This document shows positions 36,322 to 44,666 of a stretch of 64,000 nt of DNA, in pieces (position 1 is the first letter of the stretch; every line of letters starts with the position of its first letter). The DNA lies in contig NZ_CP084561.1 in assembly GCF_021789315.1 (NCBI RefSeq), positions 2,480,001 through 2,544,000 of the forward strand, read 5' to 3'. Source of the stretch: Arthrobacter sp. FW305-BF8 (lineage in GTDB: Bacteria; Actinomycetota; Actinomycetes; Actinomycetales; Micrococcaceae). The position numbers and the translations under genes are program-made. The notes under the pieces are model-generated. The model was not told where the DNA came from and did no database searches. It saw only the letters and a list, made by a program, of their open reading frames with translations.

Positions 36322-37347
36322 GTGGAACTTCCCGTCTGGTTCGAGGTCGGCTCGTTCGTCGTCCTCGGCATCATCCTCCTTATGGACCTGCTTCTGGTAG
36401 TGCGCCGTCCGCATGAGCCCTCCATGAAGGAAGCCGGCCTTTGGGTGGCCTTCTACGTGGCATTGGCCCTCGTGTTCGCCGGTGCCATGTTCGCGTTCAC
36501 GGGACCCGAGTACGGCAGCCAGTTCGTGGCCGGCTGGGTGACTGAGTACAGTCTCAGCATCGACAACCTGTTTGTCTTCATCATCATCATGGCCCGCTTC
36601 TCCGTGCCACGTAAGTACCAGCAGGAAGTGCTGATGGTGGGCATCATCATCGCGCTGATCCTGCGCGGCATCTTCATCATGCTCGGCGCCATCGTGATCG
36701 AGCAGTTCAGCTGGGTCTTCTACATCTTCGGCGCCTTCCTCCTCTGGACCGCCTGGAAGCAGGCGCAGGACGAGGGCGAAGACGAAGAGGACAAGGAGAA
36801 CGCCCTCATCGGCAAGCTCCGCAAGGTCATCCCCATGTCCGAGAAGTTCGACGGCGGCAAGCTGCGCACCACGGTGGACGGCAAGAAGGTCTTCACTCCC
36901 ATGGTGATCGTGTTCGTCACCATCGGCATGACCGACCTGCTCTTCGCGGTCGACTCCATCCCCGCGATCTTCGGCCTGACGCAGAGCGCCTTCATCGTCT
37001 TCACGGCTAACATCTTCGCCCTGATGGGCCTGCGGCAGCTGTACTTCCTGCTCGGCGGCCTGATGAACCGCCTCATCTACCTGAAGCACGCACTGTCCAT
37101 CATCCTGGCGTTCATCGGCGTGAAGCTGGTTCTGCACGCCATGCACGTCAACGAACTGCCGTTCATCAACGGCGGGCACCACATCGAATGGGCCCCGGAG
37201 ATCCCGACGTACGTGTCCCTCGCGGTCATCATCGGCACCATCATCATCGCCGTGATCGCCAGCCTGGTGAGCTCCGGCGCGCAGAAGGCCAAGCTGGACG
37301 CCCGCCTCGAGGAGGACTCCCGGAAGAGCCTGAGCGACGTCGACTAG
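36322..37347 (+). CDS. TerC-family membrane protein, probable Mn2+ exporter
   Basis: A 341-residue integral membrane protein with about nine helices. TerC hallmarks are TEYSLSIDNLFVFIIIMARF near residue 75 and DLLFAVDSIPAIFGLTQSAF near 205, each with acidic residues inside a membrane helix. An acidic cytoplasmic loop (QDEGEDEEDKEN) lies between them. Relatives under the same riboswitch export manganese and load secreted metalloenzymes. The start is GTG 36322 with AAAGG 7 nt upstream; the open frame to 36262 lies within the riboswitch. Confidence 0.9.
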   Translation: MELPVWFEVGSFVVLGIILLMDLLLVVRRPHEPSMKEAGLWVAFYVALALVFAGAMFAFTGPEYGSQFVAGWVTEYSLSIDNLFVFIIIMARFSVPRKYQQEVLMVGIIIALILRGIFIMLGAIVIEQFSWVFYIFGAFLLWTAWKQAQDEGEDEEDKENALIGKLRKVIPMSEKFDGGKLRTTVDGKKVFTPMVIVFVTIGMTDLLFAVDSIPAIFGLTQSAFIVFTANIFALMGLRQLYFLLGGLMNRLIYLKHALSIILAFIGVKLVLHAMHVNELPFINGGHHIEWAPEIPTYVSLAVIIGTIIIAVIASLVSSGAQKAKLDARLEEDSRKSLSDVD

Positions 37348-37367
37348 GCTTCCGCTCCCCGTCTCAG

Positions 37368-37407
37368 AAAGCAACCCCGGCCACCTGATGGCCGGGGTTG
37401 CTTTTTT
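37368..37407 (+). terminator. Intrinsic terminator of terC
   Basis: GCAACCCCGGCC (37371-37382) pairs perfectly with GGCCGGGGTTGC (37390-37401) around a 7-nt loop, followed by T6. Confidence 0.95.
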
Positions 37408-37435
37408 GCACGTCGAGGGGGGAGGATTCGAAGCG

Positions 37436-37492
37436 CGAACTGGCAGGTACTGCCCTCAAATCCCCGCTTTGAGGGCATTACCTGCCAGTTCG
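37436..37492. repeat. 25-bp-arm palindrome between convergent genes
   Basis: Left arm 37436-37460 and right arm 37468-37492 pair at 24 of 25 positions around a 7-nt loop. The outer 14 nt (CGAACTGGCAGGTA and its complement) are perfect. It follows a proper terminator, so it is not needed to end terC. No T-run follows it. Confidence 0.85.
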
Positions 37493-37516
37493 GGCTGGAT
37501 TTGTGTTCTGAGTAGC

Positions 37517-38887
37517 TCAGCGGGCGGAGCGCACCATGCCGAGCAGGCGGCCGAAGATGGCCTCACCGTCGTCGGCGATGCCGTCGTGGTGGAACTCGCC
37601 TGTTTCCCAGGTGTTCAGCTTACGGACGGCGCCCGCGGTCTCCATGGAGAGCCCGTGGTCCACATAGATGTCATCGCGGTAGACGGCGGCCGCCGCGGGC
37701 ACGATGTTGGCAGCCAGCTGCGCGGTGTCGTACAGGGGCTTCCAGTCAGCCTTGGCCGCCAGCAGTTCCGCCACTTCCTGCAGCGGGCGAAGGGCAGGGT
37801 CCTGTTCGAAGTACCACGGGTAGACCATCTCACCGGTCAGGAGTGGCTCGGCAGCGCCCGGACTGAACTCCGGGAACTCCTCGAGAACCCGCCAGGCCGC
37901 CCAGCCCGTGGCCGCGTTCTGGCCGTAGATGGACTCATGCATCAGCGCGTACAGCGGATTGGCTGCACGCGAGACCAGTGGGCGGACCTGCTCCAGGAAC
38001 GGATCGGAGAGCCGCGGACCCCCGGGAGTCTCCACAAAGGCGTCCTCCAGCAGGTTGTGCAGGGTGTCCACCCTGGTGTTCCCGCCGAGGAAGGATCCAA
38101 CCATTTGGAACCTCTCGACCGTGAGGGGAGAGCCGTCCGGGAGGTACTCCGCCGTGCCGCGGAGGTGACTGGCGATGCGGTTTACAGCTTCCCGGTCCTC
38201 GGGGTACCAGCCGAAGTACTCCGCGTTGCGTGCCGCCACCCGCTTGAAGGTCTCGCGGTAGACCCGCTTCGGGGAGCCGGTCAGCGGGGCGAGCCCTCCG
38301 GTGATCAGCACCTCGCGCAGGCCCCTGGGTGCGAACGACAGGTACGTGAGCGCACAGAAGCCGCCGTAGCTCTGACCGTAGACAGTCCACGGCTCTGAAC
38401 CGAGGGCCTGGCGGATGAGTTCGGCGTCGGCGACGATCGAGTCGGCACGGAAGTGCTCAAGGTACCTGGCCTGTGCAGCGGCGTCCCCCCGCAGCGGCAG
38501 GGTGGTGCGGTCAATGGGGGAGGAAAGTCCGGTACCGCGCTGGTCCAGCATCAGGATGCGGAAGTCCTTTGCTGCCGCCTTGCTCCAGCCGCCCAGCGAC
38601 GCGAAACGGTTGCCGCGTCCGCCCGGGCCCCCCTGAAGGTACAGGAGCCACGGCAGCTCGGCGGCCTCCGCCTCACTGTGTTCGTCGGACACGTACTCGC
38701 GGGCGAATACGGTTATCGTCTCGGCCGCAGCATCACCGTCCGGGCCGGCAAAATGGTTCAGTGGCAGTGTGAAGTAGTGCTCCGCCGTGCGCATGCCGCG
38801 GAACCTGTGCCGGGCCCGGACTGCGTGGACAGGGCCCACCTGGACAGGGCCCACCTGGGCACTGGCGCCCAGCGCTGCCTCAGCCAT
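37517..38887 (-). CDS. Alpha/beta hydrolase, prolyl aminopeptidase-like (S33 type)
   Basis: A 456-residue hydrolase. LLYLQGGPGGRGNRF is the oxyanion HGGPG-type motif of prolyl iminopeptidases, LDQRGTGLSSP follows, and VYGQSYGGFCALTYL is the Ser nucleophile elbow. The late segment YVDHGLSMET may supply the His. It probably removes N-terminal residues from short peptides. The ATG at 38887 overlaps the stop of the upstream GNAT gene by 8 nt, so the two are coupled. Near the N-terminus a 15-bp unit (ACAGGGCCCACCTGG) is duplicated at 38829-38858, giving QVGPVQVGPV. Confidence 0.85.
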   Translation of the reverse strand: MAEAALGASAQVGPVQVGPVHAVRARHRFRGMRTAEHYFTLPLNHFAGPDGDAAAETITVFAREYVSDEHSEAEAAELPWLLYLQGGPGGRGNRFASLGGWSKAAAKDFRILMLDQRGTGLSSPIDRTTLPLRGDAAAQARYLEHFRADSIVADAELIRQALGSEPWTVYGQSYGGFCALTYLSFAPRGLREVLITGGLAPLTGSPKRVYRETFKRVAARNAEYFGWYPEDREAVNRIASHLRGTAEYLPDGSPLTVERFQMVGSFLGGNTRVDTLHNLLEDAFVETPGGPRLSDPFLEQVRPLVSRAANPLYALMHESIYGQNAATGWAAWRVLEEFPEFSPGAAEPLLTGEMVYPWYFEQDPALRPLQEVAELLAAKADWKPLYDTAQLAANIVPAAAAVYRDDIYVDHGLSMETAGAVRKLNTWETGEFHHDGIADDGEAIFGRLLGMVRSAR

Positions 38888-39380
38888 GGGCACCGACCTC
38901 ACTGCGGCTGCCGAACTGGGCAAGCGCCGCTCCGGTCAGCCGGAACGTGGACCATTCCTCCATGGCGAACGCGCCGAGCTTCCGGTAGAAGTTGATGGAC
39001 CGTTCGTTCCAGTCAAGCACGCTCCACTCGACCCGCGCGTAGCCGCGTTCGACGGCGGTCGCCGCCAGATGCTGCAAGAGGGCCTTCCCGTGGCCCTCGC
39101 CCCGGGCTTCCGGTGTGACGTAGAGGTCCTCCAGGTAGATCCCGTGCACGCCTTCCCACGTTGAGTAGTTGAGGAACCAGAGTGCGAAGCCCCGCACTTG
39201 CCCATCTTCGTTCTCGGCCATGTGGGCGTAAACGCGCGGGTTGTTGCCGAAGAGGACCTCGGTGAGCATCTCGGGCGTGTTCCGGACCGCGTCCGGCTCC
39301 TTTTCGTAGACTGCCAGCTCGTGGATCATCTGCAGGATTACGGGAACATCGGCGGGTGTGGCGGGACGGATTACACTCAT
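38880..39380 (-). CDS. GNAT acetyltransferase resembling diamine/spermidine N-acetyltransferases
   Basis: A 166-residue GNAT. The order of motifs (MSVIRPATPADVPVILQMIH, GFALWFLNYSTWEGVHGIYL, EDLYVTPEARGEGHGKALL, VLDWNERSINFYRKLGA) matches the SSAT-like group that acetylates small diamines and related amines, as judged from memory of that family. The acetyl-CoA loop is RGEGHGKA. TAAGCT at 39388-39393 ends 7 nt before the ATG, so the mRNA is likely leaderless. Its promoter is back-to-back with that of the phosphopantetheinyl transferase. Substrate not proven. Confidence 0.82.
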   Translation of the reverse strand: MSVIRPATPADVPVILQMIHELAVYEKEPDAVRNTPEMLTEVLFGNNPRVYAHMAENEDGQVRGFALWFLNYSTWEGVHGIYLEDLYVTPEARGEGHGKALLQHLAATAVERGYARVEWSVLDWNERSINFYRKLGAFAMEEWSTFRLTGAALAQFGSRSEVGAHG

Positions 39381-39454
39381 GGATCCGAGCTTACTGCGTT
39401 CCGGGGAGGCGGCATGCCCGAAGGATGCCTCTGGCGTATAGGCTATTGAATCCA
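39381..39454. promoter_or_regulatory. Shared divergent promoter, GNAT and phosphopantetheinyl transferase
   Basis: This 74-bp space holds TAAGCT on the minus strand (39388-39393, 7 nt before the GNAT ATG) and TAGGCT on the plus strand (39439-39444, 10 nt before the ATG at 39455). Both genes appear leaderless or nearly so, and the promoters are close enough to be co-regulated. Confidence 0.5.
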
Positions 39455-40222
39455 ATGACCCGTCAAGAATCAAGTGACCCTTCCGGGGCCGGTGTAAAGA
39501 GGCCAGCCCTGCCAGACGTGCAGCGGATCCGTCTGGCAGCCGTAAGGCTGTCCGGCGTCGACCTTCGCCAGGCCGATTTCCTGGACGACGCCGAGCGGCG
39601 GCTGGCATGGACGTTCGCTTCCCGGGAGCAGCGGGAGAGGTTCCTGGCCGGGCGCATCGCGTTACGGGGCCACGCCGCCGAGGCCGCAGGAGTTGACGTA
39701 CGGGATCTGCAGGCCGACTTCGTCTGCCGGGAGTGCTCCAGGGACGACCACGTGCACGGGATGCCGCGGTATCAGGCGAGCCCACGGAAGGTGACCGTTC
39801 TGGCGAGCCTGAGCAGGGCGGGAGACTGGTGCCTGTTGGCGGCGTCCACGGACGGGCAGGTGCTGGGGGTCGGCGTCGACCTGGAGAGCGGAGTAGCCGC
39901 AGATTTTGAGGGATTTGGACAGGTTGCACTTTCGGCACGGGAACGGGACGAACTGCAGAAGGTGGAGCCGGCCCTGCAGCCGGGTTTCCAGACACGTCTG
40001 TGGACGCGCAAGGAGGCAGTACTGAAGGCCCTCGGCAGGGGGCTGGCCGTCGTTGACCCGGCTCTCGTGGATGTTGCCGGTTCTGTTCCGCTGCTGCTGG
40101 GCCAGGAAGAAAGCCACAAGCACTGGGTGCTCGACGCCGTGGACCCAAGTTCGCTAGGGCTGCCCGGTTCGTTTACGGCAACGATGGCGGTTCTCTTAGG
40201 TCCCGAGCTTGGTTCCAATTAG
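39455..40222 (+). CDS. 4'-phosphopantetheinyl transferase, Sfp type
   Basis: A 255-residue protein that should transfer phosphopantetheine from CoA to carrier-protein serines. The two diagnostic motifs are visible: VGVDLES near residue 145 and WTRKEAVLKALGRGL near 185, holding the Mg2+ and catalytic residues. Length and motifs fit the Sfp/EntD type used by peptide synthetases, not the shorter AcpS. The only carrier domain in the window is in the Pls-like synthetase 5 kb away, its natural client. Start ATG 39455; the frame runs further to 39356 without support. Its end overlaps the convergent M28 gene by 4 nt. Confidence 0.9.
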   Translation: MTRQESSDPSGAGVKRPALPDVQRIRLAAVRLSGVDLRQADFLDDAERRLAWTFASREQRERFLAGRIALRGHAAEAAGVDVRDLQADFVCRECSRDDHVHGMPRYQASPRKVTVLASLSRAGDWCLLAASTDGQVLGVGVDLESGVAADFEGFGQVALSARERDELQKVEPALQPGFQTRLWTRKEAVLKALGRGLAVVDPALVDVAGSVPLLLGQEESHKHWVLDAVDPSSLGLPGSFTATMAVLLGPELGSN

Positions 40223-41343
40223 GGCGGGGCCATCATTGCGAAGGCGAGCGTGACGTAGCCCAAGGCGCCGGCCATGTCCTTGAGCAGCGCTGGGTCGATG
40301 TTCTCTATGTCGTCGCAGCTGCTGTGGTAGCAGGGGTCGTGATCTTCGCCCTCGATCCCACCGAATTCGGTCACCTGCCTGGAGTTTTTTCGGTCGTCAT
40401 CGCCGGAAAAGAGCCCTCCGGCGGGGATGCCAGCTCCAATGAAGGGCTCGTAATCCGACTCGCCATCGAACTCAGTTGCCTCCGCGGCCAGCGAATTCCT
40501 TGCGAAATAGTCGAGGAACTGGCGCTCGATCTCGCCCGAACCGCGGGGACCGGCATTGCCAAAGCTGGAGCCGTCACCATCATGAACGAATCGTCCGCCG
40601 TTGGATGAGGCGACCATGTCCAGGTTGAGGTCTAACATCGTTTGCGAGATTTCGCGGTCGGTGAGGGTGTCCACGTAATGCCGGGAACCCAGCAGGTCAA
40701 CCTCCTCGGCACCCCAGAAGGCAAAACGGACCCTGTTCTTAGGGCGGACTCCTGTTTCGGCCATCCAGCGGGCAGTTTCGATGATGGCGGCAACGCCGCT
40801 GGCGTTGTCGTTTATCCCGGGTCCCCTGCGGACGGAGTCGAGGTGTCCGCCCACAACGATGGTGTGTTCCGGATTTCCCGCAGTTTCAGCGAGGATGTTG
40901 AAAGTCTCCACGTCCGCCTCACGATTGTGGTCCCTATAGGTGAAGACCTGCCGGACCGGCTTGTACCCGGCATCGCGGAGCTGGTCCTCAACGTACCGGG
41001 CGGAAGCTTCATAGCCTGCTGTCCCCGCAGCCCGGTTTCCTCCCGAGTCATCAGCAACTTTCTGCAGCTCCTCGAGGTGTTGTATCAGATTGCTGTTGGC
41101 GAAGGCTGCGCGCACCTGGTTGGCAGCGTCCTTCGGCGCGGGGGTGACCGTATCCGGCACTGGCGTGGTCGTCGGCCGTGGTTCCAGCGGCGATTCCTGC
41201 GCCGGCAACGTCACGGCCGGCGGCGCCTCGAGGGGAGCCCTCGCGGCAGGCGCTGAACACGCCGACAGCGCCATTGCAGCCGCGGCGACAACGACTCCTG
41301 CGGTGCTCCCACACACTCTACGGCTCGGGCGGAACGCATCCAT
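40219..41343 (-). CDS. M28-family Zn-aminopeptidase, predicted lipoprotein
   Basis: A 374-residue exported metallopeptidase. A signal peptide ends in the lipobox LSAC with Cys29, followed by a Pro/Thr-rich linker to about residue 70. The M28 zinc motifs are VVGGHLDSVRRGPGINDNAS (His, Asp), FWGAEEVDLLGS (Glu pair) and CYHSSCDDIENID (His, Asp). It should cleave N-terminal residues outside the membrane. Its place beside a polycation-type synthetase suggests trimming or detoxifying the product; known epsilon-polylysine producers carry zinc aminopeptidases that degrade their polymer. This link is inference. Confidence 0.87.
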   Translation of the reverse strand: MDAFRPSRRVCGSTAGVVVAAAAMALSACSAPAARAPLEAPPAVTLPAQESPLEPRPTTTPVPDTVTPAPKDAANQVRAAFANSNLIQHLEELQKVADDSGGNRAAGTAGYEASARYVEDQLRDAGYKPVRQVFTYRDHNREADVETFNILAETAGNPEHTIVVGGHLDSVRRGPGINDNASGVAAIIETARWMAETGVRPKNRVRFAFWGAEEVDLLGSRHYVDTLTDREISQTMLDLNLDMVASSNGGRFVHDGDGSSFGNAGPRGSGEIERQFLDYFARNSLAAEATEFDGESDYEPFIGAGIPAGGLFSGDDDRKNSRQVTEFGGIEGEDHDPCYHSSCDDIENIDPALLKDMAGALGYVTLAFAMMAPP

Positions 41344-41703
41344 GGTTGAAAGCTACCTCTTGCTTCAGGGCAGAGAAAGACTCTTGGTAAGAGACAGGTA
41401 CAGCTCCGCACCAGCCCTGGAAGTGCCCAAGTACGTAGGTATTGGTCGGGCCAACTATGCAGGTACTCGGGACGGTTGCAATGCGGTGTTGTACCTGCCT
41501 ACTGTCGATTAGCAGGTTTAAGTGGCGTAGGTTGCATCCGTGGAAGACTCGCGGCGGTAAGCCAGATATTAGCTGCTGGGGAAAATATTGGTGACCGCAG
41601 CGTTTCCGTTTCGCCGCATTTTGTGCGGTGGTCTTTGAAAAGTGAGTGGACAGGACGCAGGCGTCTGAGGCCCTCACACACAAGCTGGCAGGAAACTACC
41701 CAA
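41344..41703. promoter_or_regulatory. 360-bp divergent control region of the M28 gene and the diaminobutyrate operon
   Basis: No long gene is convincing here. TAGGTT at 41528-41533 lies 6 nt before a GTG at 41540 that opens a six-codon frame, Met-Glu-Asp-Ser-Arg-Arg-stop, a possible leader peptide. TTGAAA at 41635-41640 could be a -35 box. GACGC-AG-GCGTC at 41654-41665 is a perfect short palindrome. GCAGGTAC near 41460 reappears inverted near 41498. The area is visibly less GC-rich than the neighbouring chromosome. Confidence 0.45.
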
Positions 41704-42978
41704 ATGCAGGATATTTTTGAATCCCTGGAATCCGAAGTCCGTAGCTATTGCCGAGGCTGGAATACCGTTTTCGAGCGTGCGGCTGGCAGCAGGATCTACG
41801 ACGAGGATGGCCGTGAATACCTTGATTTCTTTTCCGGGGCAGGAGCCCTGAACTACGGGCATAACCACCCGGCACTTCTACAACCGCTGGTGGATTATTT
41901 GCTGTCCGGAGCAGTCATTCATTCCCTGGATATGAAAACTTCAGCGAAGCGGCGGTTCCTTCAAACGTTCCAGGAACTGATCCTCAAGCCAAGAAATTTG
42001 GACTATAAGGTAATGTTTCCGGGCCCAACGGGGACGAATTGCGTGGAGGCTGCTCTGAAGCTGGCCAGAAAAGTTACAGGGCGGTCCCACATTCTTGGTT
42101 TCACTAACGCATTCCATGGGATGACGCTTGGCTCGCTGGCGGTAACTGGCAACGCCATGAAGCGTCACGGTGCCGGCATTCCCCTGGCCAACGCATCGAG
42201 CATCCCCTATGACGGATTCCTCGAGGACGAGGGAACTGGATTCCAATGGCTTCGGCTGGCGCTCAAGGACTCGGGATCAGGACTTGAAAGGCCTGCCGCG
42301 ATCATCGTCGAAACTGTTCAGGGCGAGGGCGGACTCAGGGCGGCACGGGCGTCCTGGCTCCGCGAACTTTCAGACATCTGCCATCAGCATGGGATTCTGC
42401 TCATTGTCGATGACGTACAGGCAGGCTGCGGACGAACCGGCACATTCTTCAGTTTCGAATCTGCAGGCATTGTTCCGGATATCGTCTGCCTTTCGAAATC
42501 CATCTCGGGCTTCGGATTGCCTTTGGCCCTAACGCTGTTCAAGCCCGAGCTGGATCTTTGGAAGCCGGGAGAGCACAACGGTACTTTTCGCGGGCACAAC
42601 CCAGCTTTTGTCACGGGTGCGGCGGCGCTGGAGCACTTCTGGCGGGATAAAACTTTTGAATCGAGGACAGCGGCACGTTCAGCGCAGCTGCACGAGGGGC
42701 TGTCCCGTATTGCAGCCACGGCTGGAGGCGCCACAGTGCGGGGCCGGGGCATGTTGACCGGAATTCATTACTCCGATACCAAGACGGCAGGGCAAATCGC
42801 AGCTGAGTCCTTTGCCCGCGGCCTTCTCGTGGAGACTTCCGGGCCCGAGGGTGAAGTACTCAAGACCATGCCTGCGCTCACAATCACCGCCGAGGACCTG
42901 CAACGCGGGCTCGCAATCTTGGCGGGAGCGGCCGAATCCGTCACGGGACACAGAACGGCTTTGAAAACGGTCGCCTGA
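41704..42978 (+). CDS. Diaminobutyrate-2-oxoglutarate aminotransferase (EctB-like)
   Basis: A 424-residue class III PLP aminotransferase closely resembling EctB, which converts aspartate-4-semialdehyde to L-2,4-diaminobutyrate using glutamate. MQDIFESLESEVRSYCRGW is the typical EctB N-terminus, VMFPGPTGTNCVEAALKLAR binds the phosphate, DDVQAGCGRTGTFFSFE has the PLP-ring Asp, and CLSKSISGFGLP carries the Schiff-base Lys265. No ectA or ectC follows, so diaminobutyrate itself is probably the wanted product. Codon use is relaxed: about 25 of the first 44 codons end in G or C. AGGAAA lies about 12 nt before the ATG. First gene of the operon. Confidence 0.9.
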   Translation: MQDIFESLESEVRSYCRGWNTVFERAAGSRIYDEDGREYLDFFSGAGALNYGHNHPALLQPLVDYLLSGAVIHSLDMKTSAKRRFLQTFQELILKPRNLDYKVMFPGPTGTNCVEAALKLARKVTGRSHILGFTNAFHGMTLGSLAVTGNAMKRHGAGIPLANASSIPYDGFLEDEGTGFQWLRLALKDSGSGLERPAAIIVETVQGEGGLRAARASWLRELSDICHQHGILLIVDDVQAGCGRTGTFFSFESAGIVPDIVCLSKSISGFGLPLALTLFKPELDLWKPGEHNGTFRGHNPAFVTGAAALEHFWRDKTFESRTAARSAQLHEGLSRIAATAGGATVRGRGMLTGIHYSDTKTAGQIAAESFARGLLVETSGPEGEVLKTMPALTITAEDLQRGLAILAGAAESVTGHRTALKTVA

Positions 42979-43053
42979 CTCCGCCTGGATCACTCGATTG
43001 TGCCTGAACGGGAATAACCGCCGTACGACGACGTAAGAAATGCGGGGAATCCA

Positions 43054-44586
43054 ATGAACGTGCCACTAGTACCTCCGTCCGATCACGAGTCCATAGAACC
43101 TGCAAAGCTAAATGAAACCACGGCAAGCCGCGTGGCCACGGCCCCGCTCTGGACCGAATGGAGCCGGCCCCTGCACGAGGGCGCCGGACCCGCGGTGCCC
43201 AGAGGGTCCCTGATCGTACAGAAGTTTGGGGGATCCTCAGTAGCTGACGCCGCCGGCATTTGCCGGGCCGCCCGCAGGATAGCCAAGACCCGCGAGGCCG
43301 GTTACCAGGTAGTTGCCGTGGTATCCGCCATGGGAGATACAACCGACCAGCTGTGCGACCTTGCTGCCGGTGTTTCCCAGAACCCGAACCCAGGAGCGCT
43401 GGACGCCCTGCTCAGCATGGGGGAGGCCGTTTCCTCGTCCCTATTGGCCATGGCCCTAGTGGACTGCGGCCAGGCGGCACGAACGTTCACCGGCAGTCAG
43501 GCCGGGCTAATAACCGACAGCGTTCACGGTAAGGCACGCATTACCGACGTCCGGCCCGGACGCATCCGGACGTGCCTCGACCACGACACAGTACCGATCG
43601 TGGCGGGCTTTCAAGGCAGGACGCAGAAAGGCCGGCGGGTGACGACGCTCGGACGGGGAGGGTCAGACCTGACAGCGGTGGCACTCGCCGCCGCCCTCGG
43701 AGCGGGCATCTGCGAGATCTACACAGACGTGGACGGCGTTTACACAGCTGATCCCCGCATTGTTCCGACGGCGCGAAAGATCGCCGCCCTGTCGAGCGAG
43801 GAAATGCTCGAATTCTCTGCCTGCGGCAGCAAGGTCATGCACCTGCGCAGCGTCGAGTACGCCCGCCGCTTCGGCCTTCCCCTCCATGTCAGATCCTCAT
43901 TCACCGACGAGATGGGAACCCTGATTTTGCCAGGACTTGACCGGAGCCCCTTCCAAAGGCCTGCACCAGAGCAGGCAGTGATAACCGAGGTGTCCGGATG
44001 CGAGGCACTGGCGGAAATTACCGTTGCCGGACTGCCCGATGACCCCGAAAGCATGTCCGCACTCTTCCGCACCCTTTCGCAGTCGGTGACCATCCAATCG
44101 GTCGTTGAGAAGAGACCTGGGCCAGCCCGGCGTGCTGACGTGGTATTTTCGCTGCCGGCGTTGCAGGCCGCTACTGCTTTATCAGTGCTGCGCGCCCAGC
44201 AGAGCGATCTCGACTTTCAGGATCTGCAGCACAATGGACGAGCTGGCAAGGTCATGCTGTCCGGACTCGGCATGAGGTCATCTCCTGCGGTTTTCTCCAC
44301 CTTCTTCAGTGCACTGTCAAAGGCCAGAGTTGACCTCGATCTGATTGAAATTTCAGAGACAGGCCTAAGTGCACTTACGGGGGCGGATCAGTTGGAGACA
44401 GCTGTCCGCGCAGTGCGGTCAGCGTTTGGCCTGGCCATGGACGGAGTCGGAAAAGTTTCAGGGGGCGTGCGGCTCGCTGCCACCCGCGGCCCACGGCCGG
44501 GTGGCGTCAGCCGGCCGGAGACATCCAAGGATGGCCGCCGGTCGTCGTCCCCCGTTCCAGCCCCGCTGGGCGTTCACACCCTTTAA
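43054..44586 (+). CDS. Aspartate kinase, pathway-dedicated paralogue
   Basis: A 510-residue aspartokinase making aspartyl-4-phosphate, the first step to aspartate semialdehyde. VQKFGGSSVADAAGICR is the ATP-binding signature near residue 55. MGDTTDQL, TLGRGGSDLTAVALA and YTDVDGVYTADPR follow. C-terminal ACT-like regulatory domains are present but diverged (LAEITVAGLPDDPESMSALF, KVMLSGLGMRSSPAVFSTFF). It has about 50 extra residues at the N-terminus and a basic Pro/Ser-rich tail. The altered ACT region may escape lysine/threonine feedback, as proposed for aspartokinases of ectoine clusters; that is inference. GGGGAA precedes the ATG. It lies 75 bp after the aminotransferase. Confidence 0.9.
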   Translation: MNVPLVPPSDHESIEPAKLNETTASRVATAPLWTEWSRPLHEGAGPAVPRGSLIVQKFGGSSVADAAGICRAARRIAKTREAGYQVVAVVSAMGDTTDQLCDLAAGVSQNPNPGALDALLSMGEAVSSSLLAMALVDCGQAARTFTGSQAGLITDSVHGKARITDVRPGRIRTCLDHDTVPIVAGFQGRTQKGRRVTTLGRGGSDLTAVALAAALGAGICEIYTDVDGVYTADPRIVPTARKIAALSSEEMLEFSACGSKVMHLRSVEYARRFGLPLHVRSSFTDEMGTLILPGLDRSPFQRPAPEQAVITEVSGCEALAEITVAGLPDDPESMSALFRTLSQSVTIQSVVEKRPGPARRADVVFSLPALQAATALSVLRAQQSDLDFQDLQHNGRAGKVMLSGLGMRSSPAVFSTFFSALSKARVDLDLIEISETGLSALTGADQLETAVRAVRSAFGLAMDGVGKVSGGVRLAATRGPRPGGVSRPETSKDGRRSSSPVPAPLGVHTL

Positions 44587-44666
44587 GGGGCGCGCCGGCC
44601 GAGCTGACACGACTGAACGAAGACCGAGGATATGCGGATGCCAATGCCAATGAAGGAATCAGCAAA

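Noticed and set aside
41704..44586. Ectoine biosynthesis cluster
   Set aside because: EctB-like and aspartokinase genes fit, but ectA and ectC are absent and a synthetase follows instead.
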